Shown here in pieces: positions 35,201 to 45,429 of a stretch of DNA of 64,000 bases (positions within the stretch are counted from its first letter, which is position 1; every line of letters begins with the position of its first letter). Origin of the DNA: Aquatica leii (lineage: Eukaryota; Arthropoda; Insecta; Coleoptera; Lampyridae); the NCBI GenBank assembly GCA_035610365.1, contig CM069439.1:24069533-24133532 (forward strand), given 5' to 3'. The translations under genes were made by a program, and so were the position numbers. The notes under the pieces are model-generated. The model saw only the letters and a program-made list of their open reading frames with translations, was not told the DNA's origin and did no database searches.

Positions 35201-36494
35201 GGTACCACAACCTTTAACCACGATATGAATAAAAATATTTTTCACATGAGCGGCACAAAATTAGGACAAGGGCATCGTAAATCTATTAGGTCTTTTTTAA
35301 ACAATTTTTTAAATCAACGTGGTGGTACTAGCTAATAGAACTGGGCGTAAGTTCTTGTCTGAATTTATGCAAGAAATCGGTGGGTGTGAACACAACAATA
35401 TAACTGGTTTTAATAATCAAAATGAATCTTAGTTCGTATTATTATAATATGGAGCCGTTCGCCTTGCCAATTAAAACCTAGCACGATCTCGACACAGTGG
35501 AAAATTAATCTACGCTTTCTCAAGAACTATTTTAAATTCTTAACGATTAAATAAGTAAGTGTCCACTACGAAAATCGATAAAATGCTGAAGTTGTCGAGG
35601 TAAAAGAAACATGCAAAATCCTCAAAGAATGACAGTCCCAAATGAGTAATCCTTATGCTTCGAACATTCTTCAGGCTGCTTTTCGCTTCGTCGCTTCAAT
35701 GTCACATCTCTAAAGTGCAGAACGCACCCTTTTACCACAAACCCTCTACAAATCCTTTCCACCCTCTTACATTTACTTTCTAGTTTAGATGTAAAAAGCT
35801 AAACGTGCCTATTTTTAAAACAAATATTTTATTAGCAAATTAATGGAGTTTTAGCGTTTTGCCAATTAAGGAACAGCGTTGTTTGTCTGTGTAAAATCGA
35901 CGAGAAACTTGGATAATGTATTTTATTTTCGCACAAGCTGTCGCGTAAGTATCATTCATTTTAAATTGTCATAATTTAAGAATTTCTTATTACTTCTCAT
36001 TTTGGTTGCAGTATTGACGAAGATACTGCAAAGTTAATGTATTCGCTCACGTATTGAAAATGCTAACGTACTTAGATTATGTAGCACAGGAATAAAAATA
36101 ATTGTATTTTGCCCGTAAGCAAGCTTTATATTCATGTTAAATGAACTTAAACAATAGAAACAAAGAAAACCAAAACTCCTTCGCTCTCAATTTCTCGTGT
36201 ATTAATTGAGGTAAGTTCTTAGAAGCAGTGCCACTATTAACAACGCAGCAACGCCGCTTTTAATTGTTATATTTTAAATTCCCGATAAAATTGAAATTTC
36301 AAAACAAAACTAATGTATTTTGTTTACGTGATGAAACATTCTTTTTTTACAAAAAAAAAATCAAAGGCGAAATGTCGGAACCTAAAGTAAGAAGTAATAT
36401 AAACGAATTTCTTCACTACAACGCATTGAAAGTAATGTCTAAGACTAATGCAAACTACTATGAATAAACTTCTACACGCAGAAGAATACCTCTA
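32220..36494. other. A+T-rich non-coding stretch
   Basis: No gene, RNA or transposon recognised. Open frames at 33959-34192 and 34806-35027 (minus) have no recognisable motifs and unremarkable composition for this A+T content. Confidence 0.5.
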
Positions 36495-36998
36495 ACAGAA
36501 TAAGAAACTCAAACTATTCAATAGAGCAAAGTATCGGCCAAATAGAGAAAGAAGAATGCATCAAAAGCTTTCCGAAAAATGCCATACAACCAAGATTTCT
36601 TCCAAAGATTCTTCCATAATTTAATAATTTAAGATCTAAGACAAACAAGAAAACGATGACCAAAACGATCCGCCGCACATCGAGAACGTATTTGTAAATT
36701 TTTAATATGATAATAACATTTTTCAAAATCAAAACTTATCATAAAAAATTATCCTAGCAGAAAAGATCGAACTTTCTGAAGCAGAATACATTTGACTCTA
36801 AAAGTTATCATGGCATTGCAGATTTAGATACGCCAAGTTTTTAAGGTTTTGCCTAGTGGTACAAAAATTAAAAGCTTTGGTTAGCTGACAAAACACATTT
36901 AAATAACATAGATAGAACCAAATTAATTTTAAACATACACCATGACAAACACTCTCTAGAACTAGCAAATAGACAAATCTATAGAAATAATTAGTTAC
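36495..36998 (+). repeat. Old interspersed repeat X, copy 1
   Basis: This shares several blocks, in order, with 38085-38935: 'aatagagcaaagtatc', 'atgccatacaa', 'tctaaaagttatcatggca' and 'caccatgacaaacactctct'. A short stretch reads like the linker between endonuclease and RT of a LINE (KLFNRAKYxxNRxR), so the repeat may derive from a LINE. A different LINE inserted at its right end (37010). Confidence 0.55.
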
Positions 36999-37009
36999 TA
37001 CAACCAAAT
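36999..37009. repeat. 11-bp target-site duplication, left (tacaaccaaat)
   Basis: Exact copy of 37937-37947; it flanks the LINE 3' fragment. Confidence 0.85.
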
Positions 37010-37826
37010 GGTTAATAGGACAGTGGGGTGTGGGGAAAGAGTATTCGAGATGGATATAGAAAAAAGAAAGTTGTTGTTTGCAAAGTTAATAAAGGAGGTG
37101 GTGATGTATGGGGCGGAAATATGGGACTGGAAGGAGTGGAGGGAGGTAGAGGGGCTACAGGAAAAATACTGGAGATGGGTTTTGGAAATGGACAGAGATA
37201 CACCGGGGTATATTGTGAGAGAGGTAGCAAAAATAAGAGTAGAGACAGGAAAAAGGGCCATAAAATACGAGGAAAAACTGAGGGAAAGAACAGAATGCAA
37301 AATACTGCAAGTGAAGTGAAGTAAAGTACCGGCAGGAGAGCAGAGAACAGTATTACAAAAGAAACGGGTACGCGAGAGAAGAAGTGGAAAGATTAAAAGA
37401 AGAGGGAGTAGAGGGGTAACGGAAGAAATAATAAAGAGAGATAGGGACATCAAAAAACAAGAAAGATGTACAAGTATAAAAGAAGGCAGATATAATAGGA
37501 ATTATAAAGATATCAAGGGTGAAGGGGTGCTAGAATATTTAAAGGATATAGAGAATAAAAGCAACAAAAAGAAAAAAATGATAGCACGGTTCAGATGTAG
37601 GAACGAGGAGTTAGGTAACAAATACTGAAAAAGAGAAGAAGAAAAGATGTGCAGACTATGTGGAGAAGAGACGGTTAAGGTCCTTAACCACATAAGAGAG
37701 AAATGCAGTGAATTAAGAGAGGAGGTTATGAAAATAGAGGAAATCTTAGACGAAAACGGAAATGGAGCGGAGTGGATGGAAGAAGTATGGAGAAGAAGGA
37801 AAAAGTTAAGAGGAGAGGAGGGATAA
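37010..37826 (+). pseudogene. LINE ORF2 C-terminus with CCHC-like zinc knuckle
   Basis: One frame runs from 37010 to a natural TAA at 37824-37826, broken only by TGA at 37317-37319 and TGA at 37626-37628. It reads LIKEVVMYGAEIWDWKEWRE, then QEKYWRWVLEMDRDTPGYI, the region after the RT core. A basic stretch follows, then KMIARFRCRNEELGN and a C-x2-C-x8-H-x4-C pattern in CRLCGEE...NHIREKC, a nucleic-acid-binding finger common at the end of insect LINE ORF2. The second stop sits where NRYW-type sequence expects tryptophan. Few lesions in a truncated copy suggest a fairly recent insertion. The clade (R1/LOA/I group) is uncertain. Confidence 0.8.
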
Positions 37827-37936
37827 TGAAATGTATTTAAAAAAAAAGTAAATAGAATGTAAATAGAATGTAAGGTAGTAATTGTAAAGCACGAACCAAT
37901 TTGTAAGCTTAGGCAACAAATAAAGTTAAACTTATA
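37010..37936 (+). mobile_element. 5'-truncated LINE insertion
   Basis: A 927-bp unit flanked by exact 11-bp duplications contains only the C-terminal part of a LINE ORF2 and a short 3' UTR ending near 'aataaagttaaact'. Its composition (purine-rich plus strand, G-rich) contrasts sharply with the flanks. The flanking repeat X continues on both sides, and the related copy at 38860-38935 lacks the insertion. Confidence 0.85.
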
Positions 37937-37947
37937 TACAACCAAAT
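37937..37947. repeat. 11-bp target-site duplication, right (tacaaccaaat)
   Basis: Exact copy of 36999-37009. Confidence 0.85.
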
Positions 37948-38084
37948 ATTTACTGATATAATTATTTCAACTAAAACCGTTTATAATTTATTATATAATC
38001 CTCAAAATAAAAAAAAACTTATGGATCTGAATGAGTTATTTTGATCTTTTCTTTTACAGTTCATACATGGTGTGGTGATTCAAA

Positions 38085-38935
38085 AACTCAATAAAAAACT
38101 ATTTAATAGAGCAAAGTATCAGTCTAATAGAAAAAGAAAAATCTTGTGGAAAATGCACTGTGAACAAATCAAAAAAATTCCGGAATATGCCATACAAGCC
38201 AAGATCTCTTCCAAAGATAACACAGAAAAAAAACGATGACCGAAATAGCACATAAAATTATCCTAACCTAACTGCAAAAGAAATCGAACTTCTGGAAGAG
38301 CTATTTTTAGAGCAGTCGACTCTAAAAGTAATCATGGCATTGCATATTTAAACAACGCCAAGTTTTATAATATTTCAAATAGTGGTACAAAAATTAAAAA
38401 CTTTGGGCAACGCTGCTCTCGAGACATTAATATTTTGTATACTAAAGACAGTGAAATAACGTCACTTTATGGTAGCTAGTTTGACTATAAAATAGGCCTT
38501 CAAAAAAACAAGGCTTTGCCACCTCCTAAAAATTTAGAGCTCAAGACAATTGCAAGTAGATAAACTACACGTTAAAGTAAAAAATAGTTTTTACATTACT
38601 ATTAATGGAAACCTTAGTGATCTGATCAGAAAAACATTTCTTACTTTTTGTTGTAAAACTTTACAATACAGCTAGAGTACGGAAAAACGGTGAAATACGT
38701 AAACCGTACCGTAAAGTAAAATATATTTGTAAGAGAAAACTAAAAATCTAGATGCCATTCTAGACCACAAACTCTACTAGAACCAACACAAAAAAAATCA
38801 GTACAAAAGCAAAAACTACTCAATGATTACTAGAAGAAGAAATTTTATACATACACCATGACAAACACTCTCTAGAACTAGCAAATAGACAATAACTATT
38901 TCAGCTAAAACATTTTTTAATTTTTTATTATACAC
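38085..38935 (+). repeat. Old interspersed repeat X, copy 2
   Basis: A diverged relative of 36495-36998, without the LINE insertion. It includes the KKLFNRAKYQSNRKRK-like translation near 38100 and the 'gacaaacactctctagaact' block near 38862. Its end (38875-38930) aligns across the LINE insertion point of copy 1. Confidence 0.55.
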
Positions 38936-39719
38936 GGTGTATTTGAAATACCACTACAACCCCAAGGAGTAGTGGTGTTAAGTAAAAATTTTTCTTTAAA
39001 CATTTGGTCTAAAACAGCCCAGTTTTGAGATAATTGCAATTAAAGTTTTCAGGCCAGTCCTGACTATCTAAACAAGTAGAAATTGACTGTTGATTGTAAC
39101 TATGCTGTAAAATCCGTAAAACGTATTGATGCATTGTGTTGATTATTGTTTTTTTAAATTTTCCATCATGTACAAAATAAATTGTTAATACAATAGTAAA
39201 AGTAAGATACTAATGTTTATTTCTAAGCATTATTACTAACCTAACAAAATGTGTTTTATGTACACGATCACGTTGATCTTCGGTTGTAACCAAAACAAGA
39301 CTTCAGATAAATAAATGTTAAATTCAGCTTTCTTAGAACTGGGTTCGACAATCTGCTTCAATTCTGCTTCGATTTTTTCACGGATTTCTTTAGCTGATGC
39401 TAAGTAATTCGTAAAAACGTACTCGTACTTCATAATAATTAATTTAAATTTTAAAACTACAAAATACAGTGATATTGTTTTAATGTACCCTGAGTGTAAT
39501 TTTAATCTTCACACCACACGTAGATTGTGTTTTGAGAGATATCCTAATAGACAATCACTTTCGATAAATTTTATTTTGGCATCTATGTAAAGACTTATAG
39601 ACACTGGAGGTGTTCTTCTTACCTACCAAGGCCGTGATCAAGAAAAACCATCCCATGTTTTAGCACCGGAAGAAGAATAAATCTTTTCAATAAAATCAAA
39701 ATATTTGTTTTTGTCAAAT
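38936..39719. other. Non-coding stretch with a possible transposon end
   Basis: 'cacggtgtatttgaaatacc' near 38936 resembles the terminus of a Tc1/mariner-type element and may be the left end of the remnant that follows. The minus-strand frame at 39236-39433 has no recognised motif. Confidence 0.35.
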
Positions 39720-40100
39720 GTATGTGCAAGTATTGCAAATTAAAAGATCTGTCACGAAATAGTACTAGAGAAATAAGTTGCAAAGTTAATGAGTCCAATT
39801 GTACGGTACATCGTGTTTTAAAAAATTATTCTTTGTACCCTTACTATATTCAAGGAGTCGAACAGTTATCCGACGTTGATTTTAAACCACGACGTGAGTT
39901 TTCGAAGTAGTTGCAGCAACAAGACGACCTTGATTTTAGAGCCAAAATATTATTTTCAGATGATGGTTGTTTTACACGAATAGAGTGCTACATTTTCACA
40001 ACACGCTTGTTTGGAATGAAGAAATCCCTCATAAAGCTCAACAAAGCAACATTCAGCGGGTATTTTAAGAAATAGTTTAATTGGACCGTTTAGTAGCCGA
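39720..40100 (+). pseudogene. Tc1/mariner-superfamily transposase remnant
   Basis: The frame opens with NSTREISCKVNESNCTVHRV, the second helix-turn-helix of an insect transposase family. It continues PYYIQGVEQLSDVDFKPRRE, then a TAG (39908-39910) where CEW-like sequence expects tryptophan. LQQQDDLDFRAKILFSDDG follows, where FSDD is the first catalytic aspartate (usually FSDEATF). After a frameshift comes LVWNEEIPHKAQQ. It stops before the second aspartate; a piggyBac element's left border lies at 40157. The remnant is truncated at both ends. Confidence 0.65.
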
Positions 40101-40987
40101 AAATTACAGAAATACTCGTTTTGCATATATATATATTATTTTTGCAGTATGTTTCATTAACCTTTTCAGTACGGCTGACGGGTTTATACGTCAGTTACAG
40201 AATGTACCCACCGGTCGGCTAACGTATATATCCAACATCAAATATTTGCATTCATTGAATTACTGCCTTATAGATGCGACACCTTTTGAAACTTGCATAT
40301 CACCACAGACGAGCGCGGCAATATTACGTTAACTTTAGATTCACCGTATAGCCGGGCGACGAAATATATTGGCGCTGCCAAAAATATACGATGACCGGCG
40401 ACAACGGTTCTCGAATGTCTAGACCGTGCTTGCATTGTTGATAGTATTAGTCTTACTCAAAGTGGCTACGGAAGAGCGTGCCGGTAGGTCTACACGTGGC
40501 CAAAAGCGTAAACAATAAGATTCCAGATATTGTAGCTTGGACGTTAGTTATATTAGAAAGTCCAAACAAGTTATACAATATGAAGAACCAGAACATTTAG
40601 AAGCTATTTTGCAGCCAAGTAAACAGGTAATTTTTTGGACCAAGAATGAATTTATCCCTCGAGTACACGAATTGACCAAAGTGAAAGTGGTTTCAAGAGC
40701 GTAAACATAATTCTGATAGAAATTAACAGGTATGCCGCCCAACAGAAAGCTAACAACTGGAAATATGGTAATGTTCCAGAAACGTATGTTTTTCTTGCAA
40801 TAACTATGTTAATGTCACGCGTCAAAAAACTTGAAATGAAGGAATACTGGACTCAGAATAATTTATTGCATACAGCGTACTTTCGACAAATGATGTCAAG
40901 AGACAGATACTTTTGAATTCGCCATTATTTGCACTTTCGAATAACGAGAAAGAACCGCTGAACGATCGTCTCTATAAAATGGAGCAT

Positions 40988-41803
40988 CGGTGTCCAGAAA
41001 GGGCGCGATTGGTGGGGGGGTGGATATGATAGCGTGCTCCGCCATTATTTGGAGATTCAGTAACCATGGAAGCGTACCCAGGAAACCATCGTGCTTTTTG
41101 CATACGCGCTTATTATCGCAATGGTGATTCGATAGTGTCAGCTCAACGTTTATATCGTGCAGAATTTAATGTACGGAATGCACCGAAGGACGATACCATC
41201 AGAAAATGGATTCGAATGTTTGAGAATACCGGTTCGAGTGTGAAAATTCAACATCAAGGTCGCCCACGCTCTGTTCGAACCCAACAAGCGATTGGCGAGG
41301 GCAAGCACTAACGGTAAATAGTGAGCGGTATTGCGACATGTTACGGAACTTTTTGGCTCCACAATTACAGGAGTTTGAATGTTTTAATGCGGAGACATGG
41401 TTTCAACAAGATGGGGCAACTTGCCACACTTCAAACCAATCGCTTGCGGTTGTCAATCAACTTTTCCCAGAAAAAGTGATCTCTCGTAGAGGAACCATCA
41501 ATTGGCCTCCGAGAAGCCCCGATCTGACACCCCTTGATTATTTCATGTGGGGATACCTTAAGCAGAAAGTGTACGCAAATAAACCACGAACTCTACTGCA
41601 ACTGAAGCACAACATCCGCACCGAAATGGCCGCCATTTCCGGAGAGATGTGTAGACGCGTGGTGGCTAATTTCCGCGTTTAGAGGAATGCCAGCAAAGCG
41701 AGGGTCAACATTTGGACAACATAATCTTTGCCAATTAATTTTCCAATATCTTCTGTAAAATTTAATATATATTTATTTTTTTTCCCTTTCTGGACACCTT
41801 GTA
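40988..41803 (+). mobile_element. Mariner-like DD41D element nested in piggyBac
   Basis: Inverted ends share GGTGTCCAGAAAGG (about 40989-41003 and 41786-41800). The right end is followed by TA; the left border is slightly degraded. piggyBac coding sequence stops on the left at DRLYKM and resumes on the right near 41838, so this insertion is younger than the piggyBac copy. At ~0.8 kb it is an internally deleted element. Confidence 0.8.
41066..41700 (+). pseudogene. DD41D mariner-like transposase, internally deleted
   Basis: The N-terminal DNA-binding part (41066-41311) reads HRAFCIRAYYRNGDSIVSAQ, then RKWIRMFENTGSS and GRPRSVRT. A deletion then removes the first catalytic aspartate region. 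The frame resumes at 41338 with MLRNFLAPQLQEF, WFQQDGATCHTS (second D) and SPDLTPLDYFMWGYLK (third D), and ends ISGEMCRRVVANFRV. Forty-one residues separate the last two acids, the spacing of the DD41D (rosa-type) group as I remember it. Without the first aspartate it cannot be active, although the terminal repeats could still be recognised by an intact relative. Confidence 0.8.
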
Positions 41804-42537
41804 TTTCAGAAATTAAAAATAAACTTTCAGTGACACTTGTATCCTTTCCAGAACTTAGTTATTGATAAAAGTATAGTCTTGTTTAAAGGAAGGTTGAGTT
41901 TTAAAGAATATATAAAAACTAAAAGAGATCGTTTTGCTATTAAATTATTCGTTCTCTGTGATTGTGAAACGGGCATCATTTTAGATTTAAAGATACATGC
42001 AGGTAAAGCTTCAAATGTAAAAGCCAACAGCATCTGGGTGTTACAAGAGCAATTCTTGGTAAGCTTATTTAAATAAAGGGCATTGATTGTTCACTGATAA
42101 TTATTCGGAATTGGTTCTAAGAAAAGAGGGGAAAAAAAGTGCCACTAGGCGATGCAGAGTGTGCTCCCAAACAAAGACAAGAACAAAGAAAAGAAACGAG
42201 ATGTGTAGAGAATTTGATGTTAGGCTATGTGCAGTGCCCTGTTTTAAGATTTATCACCAAGTAGCAGATTTTTAAAAATAATCTTGCTCCATGGTTTTTA
42301 GTTCTATTTTCTTTTTGAAATTTTGTCCTGAGTTTTTTTTTAATTATATTTTTAGCATTTATCTACTTGGTTTTTAATATAAAATAAAGTTTTTTTTACT
42401 GTATTGTTTCGTGTGTTACTGTTTTTTTAACATTTAATATGATGACGTATATACACGTCAGCCGGCGCTAAGAGAATGCAAAATGTGGTAGCGGTAGCGA
42501 CAGTACTATTGAAAAAAAACCCTCCTGAAAAGGTTAA

Positions 42538-42780
42538 TTAAAGTATGATGGAATTACGCAACATTACCTACATTTAAACATCTGTAAATACGTTATCTTT
42601 TAGGTATTATCTAGTGAATATGTAAAATAACAACTTAATTTAACCACAGTAATTGAACTACGTCTTATCCGATAACGTTATTTTGTATATACTTTTGTTT
42701 TTGGTGTCAGCAAATCGTTGAGAAACAGTTTGTTTTTATTCGTGGTGTCCACAACCTTAAGCATTAAGGTTCGTAATTTA
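42538..42780 (+). repeat. Old interspersed repeat R, copy 1 (piggyBac target)
   Basis: This matches 55900-56285 by eye: 'aacattacctacatttaaacatctgtaaatacg', 'gtcagcaaat' and a 'attcgtggtgtc' block. The left remainder of the same repeat is at about 40130-40156 on the other side of the piggyBac element. Confidence 0.6.
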
Positions 42781-45017
42781 CGATTTATTTTACTAAAAAG
42801 TTTTGTTTTTTTTTAATGTTTTAACGAAAATTTTATTTTGACATTGTTTGCTTGTATCTATGCTCTAACTTCACCTGCTAAACTAACAACGCGTTTATCA
42901 GACATACCCGTATAATCCTTCAAAAAAAAAACTTTATCAGATCAGAACGATTTATTTTAATCTTTTCTTTTACAGTTCATACAAGGTACGGTGATTCAAA
43001 AATAGATATGAAAATTAAAAAATTGAATACAAGAGTCTCACTGCTTTAGAACGTTCACATTTTTGAAAAACTAAACTAAGGATTCAAAGATCGAGATTTT
43101 CAACTGAAATCAGAAAAACATAAAAGCGAGTTCAAGCTTTGTATTTCTATGTAAATCCGAGAAAGGAAAAATAATCAAACTTCAATCATAACCAAGGTTT
43201 TTTGCTTGCAACTCATCAATTTAATTCAATTGCCCAACAACGACTATTCAAAGGTTCCTCGTTAGATTTTCGTTTGTTTCTTTTGAAGTTCACCGATACC
43301 GACCATGATGAAGGCGCTTACGAAAGTAGGAAAAACTTTTGTAGCAGTCTAACCCCGAAAATCGTTCTTGTTTTAGTATACAGCGAATTTATTTGTTATT
43401 TATAATATATACATTAGAAATATTTATAAACAAGAGAAAATAAGAGACTAAGTTTGGTATTAACTTGATGTGTTTATGTACGATCTTATTAGTTTAATGA
43501 TTAGAAAAAAATGGTACATTTAAAAACTACATATAGGTACAAATGTGCAAATTTGAATTCAAACGTAAGCTTCTTATTTTATTGTTTAAGTAAATGGTGC
43601 AGTAAAAACTATTTCTCCCCTTTGTATGACATTGCATAATGTAGTCTGAAAGTAACAAATCGCAAAAAATGCTCTTGCACGGAATAGATAAAAATCAATA
43701 GACTTAATGACTTGTAACTTTGTGAGTATCTTAATCTTGTTAATAAAATTAATGACATAAGTTCCAGAGTGTGCTATTTAAATGTTTTAGGGATATTAAT
43801 TTAAGTCATTTAATCGCATCATGGTTGGTTGATTATGATAGTTTTGTTTCATTACTTTGTTTACTGGATTCCTCAGAGAACAAAAACTTTGCTGAATCTG
43901 ATACCGTTTTCAGATTCTAATGTCATCTTGGGGAAATGAGATTGAGATGCTTTATTTCTTATTAAACTTTTATTAGAATTCTAAATAAGCCGCTTTAACA
44001 TGTCTAATTACCTCGACGGTTACAACGACCGCAAAATATTTTTCTATTTAGGAAAATTACAGTAAATATTGTGAAAGACAATGAAAATTATTTAGATATT
44101 AAATTAATTTGCCACACAATTAAATGTCGAGAATTCGTTACAATAATGTTTAATTTCACCATTAAATTTGGTATCACCATTAAAACTATTACAAATAAAT
44201 GATTTTGTTTTTATAATTTTGAAAAAACTTATTCTTTTAAAAGGTAATTTCGCCACATTACTTGGTGTAATAAAACCTGAAAGGCTTTGTCAGGACAAAC
44301 TCCTTAATGAAGGAATCGCATTTACATTTCTAGCATAAAACAAGAACTCTTAAAGCAGCAGTACACTGCATATATATTACGCAATATATTTGTTAATTTT
44401 ATTTGAATTTTAAAAATTCAAGATTGTGAAAACTTTATCAAAGACATTCCTAAATTCACAGTTTTTACCTATTTACATATTATTATTACCATCTATTCAA
44501 TTTTATCAGCAATAAATGTGCGACGTGTCCTTTTCCTATTTTTAGACAGTTTTCACGTAAACACGAAAATAAGATTTTTTATTCGACAGTTTAAAATAAG
44601 CCTTCAGCTGAAATCGAGTAGATCCTGCTCATATTTATCCATTAATATAATTAAATAATTTTAATTATCGTTGACATCTGAGATAATGATTTATATTACA
44701 GTTGTGGTAAACATTTTTAGGATAATGATGTTTCCGATGTGTCTACCGCATTTTTAATTTAATCAACTAACATTTTAGTGGTTGCTTTCAGGGTACAAAC
44801 CCGACATTAGTAATCGAGTAAGAAATTAAGATGCAGAAAATAGAGTTTGAACACTATTTTCAACATCTCTTTACTATCTACTTTAATTTACCTTAAATTT
44901 TGATCTTTAAAAAACAATAAACACATAAATGGTCTATTGCATTAGTATTAAGCAAAAAAAGTAAAATCCCTTTAACGCGTTTAAAAAAATCTTTAATTCG
45001 GTCGTAATATTAAGCTG
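42781..45017. other. A+T-rich non-coding stretch
   Basis: No gene recognised. 42930-43010 shares a 'tcttttcttttacagttca' block with 38040-38070 and so contains more of an old interspersed repeat. Confidence 0.5.
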
Positions 45018-45429
45018 AGTAACTGTAACTGCAACGGTTACTGTAACTAAAATTCTTCAGTGTGGACGCGTTGGAAATTCTGCTCGCGATGTAAACAAAA
45101 GATGTTCAATATTTTGGCATCTTGGAGGAGGGAGAACGCAAGAGAAAACAAGAGCAGGGGAACCGGTAAAAGTAAACTCAATTGAGCATCACTTATTTTT
45201 AGAAAGAAAAGGAATTTTGATATAAACTCTTCACTTTTAAAAATTTTGATCAGAAACATTTTATTTCATTATACATTTTATAATTTTTTATTTTCTTCTA
45301 AGGAAGGAATGAAGTTTACGAGAGTAGATGGCTCGGTTTCCAGACTCTTGATTTTTCTTCAAAAACCGAAATACAGCAAACAAAGAAGTGACTACAGAAG
45401 TAAGTATTAACGTAATGTAATATTTAAGC

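Larger units (their letters stand above)
40480..42275 (+). pseudogene. piggyBac transposase (interrupted, deleted)
   Basis: Before the insertion the blocks include YEEPEHLEAI, INRYAAQQKANNWKYGN, LEMKEYWTQNNLLHTAYF, MMSRDRYF and (N)DRLYKM. After it come LVIDKSIVLFKGRLSFKEYI with the first catalytic aspartate (IDKS), KRDRFAIKLFVLCDCETG and LDLKIHAG. Then FTDNYSELVL holds the second aspartate. The region with the third aspartate is deleted, and the C-terminal cysteine-rich domain follows (RRCRVCSQTKTRTKKR, CREFDVRLCAVPCFKIYH, 42126-42260), which binds the element's ends. Several frameshifts are present. All parts are on the plus strand in the family's usual order. Confidence 0.85.
40157..42537 (+). 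mobile_element. piggyBac-like element with nested mariner-like insertion
   Basis: TTAA at 40157-40160 and 42534-42537 bound inverted termini CCTTTTCAG. Sub-terminal sequences 'gacgggtttatacgtcag' and 'gacgtatatacacgtcagcc' are also inverted copies. The interior encodes a broken piggyBac transposase interrupted by a DD41D mariner-like element. The flanks on both sides match the repeat at 55870-56285, which lacks the insertion and has a single TTAA at the corresponding spot. Confidence 0.85.

Noticed and set aside
36998-37453. Minus-strand 151-codon open frame rich in Ser, Leu, Phe and Pro, with a similar one at 37502-37945
   Set aside because: They are the complement of the purine-rich LINE C-terminus; the composition explains the open frames and there is no motif.
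40081-40332. 83-codon open frame resembling a secreted or membrane protein
   Set aside because: It crosses from a Tc1-like remnant into the left end of piggyBac, so it is a chance frame over a transposon border.
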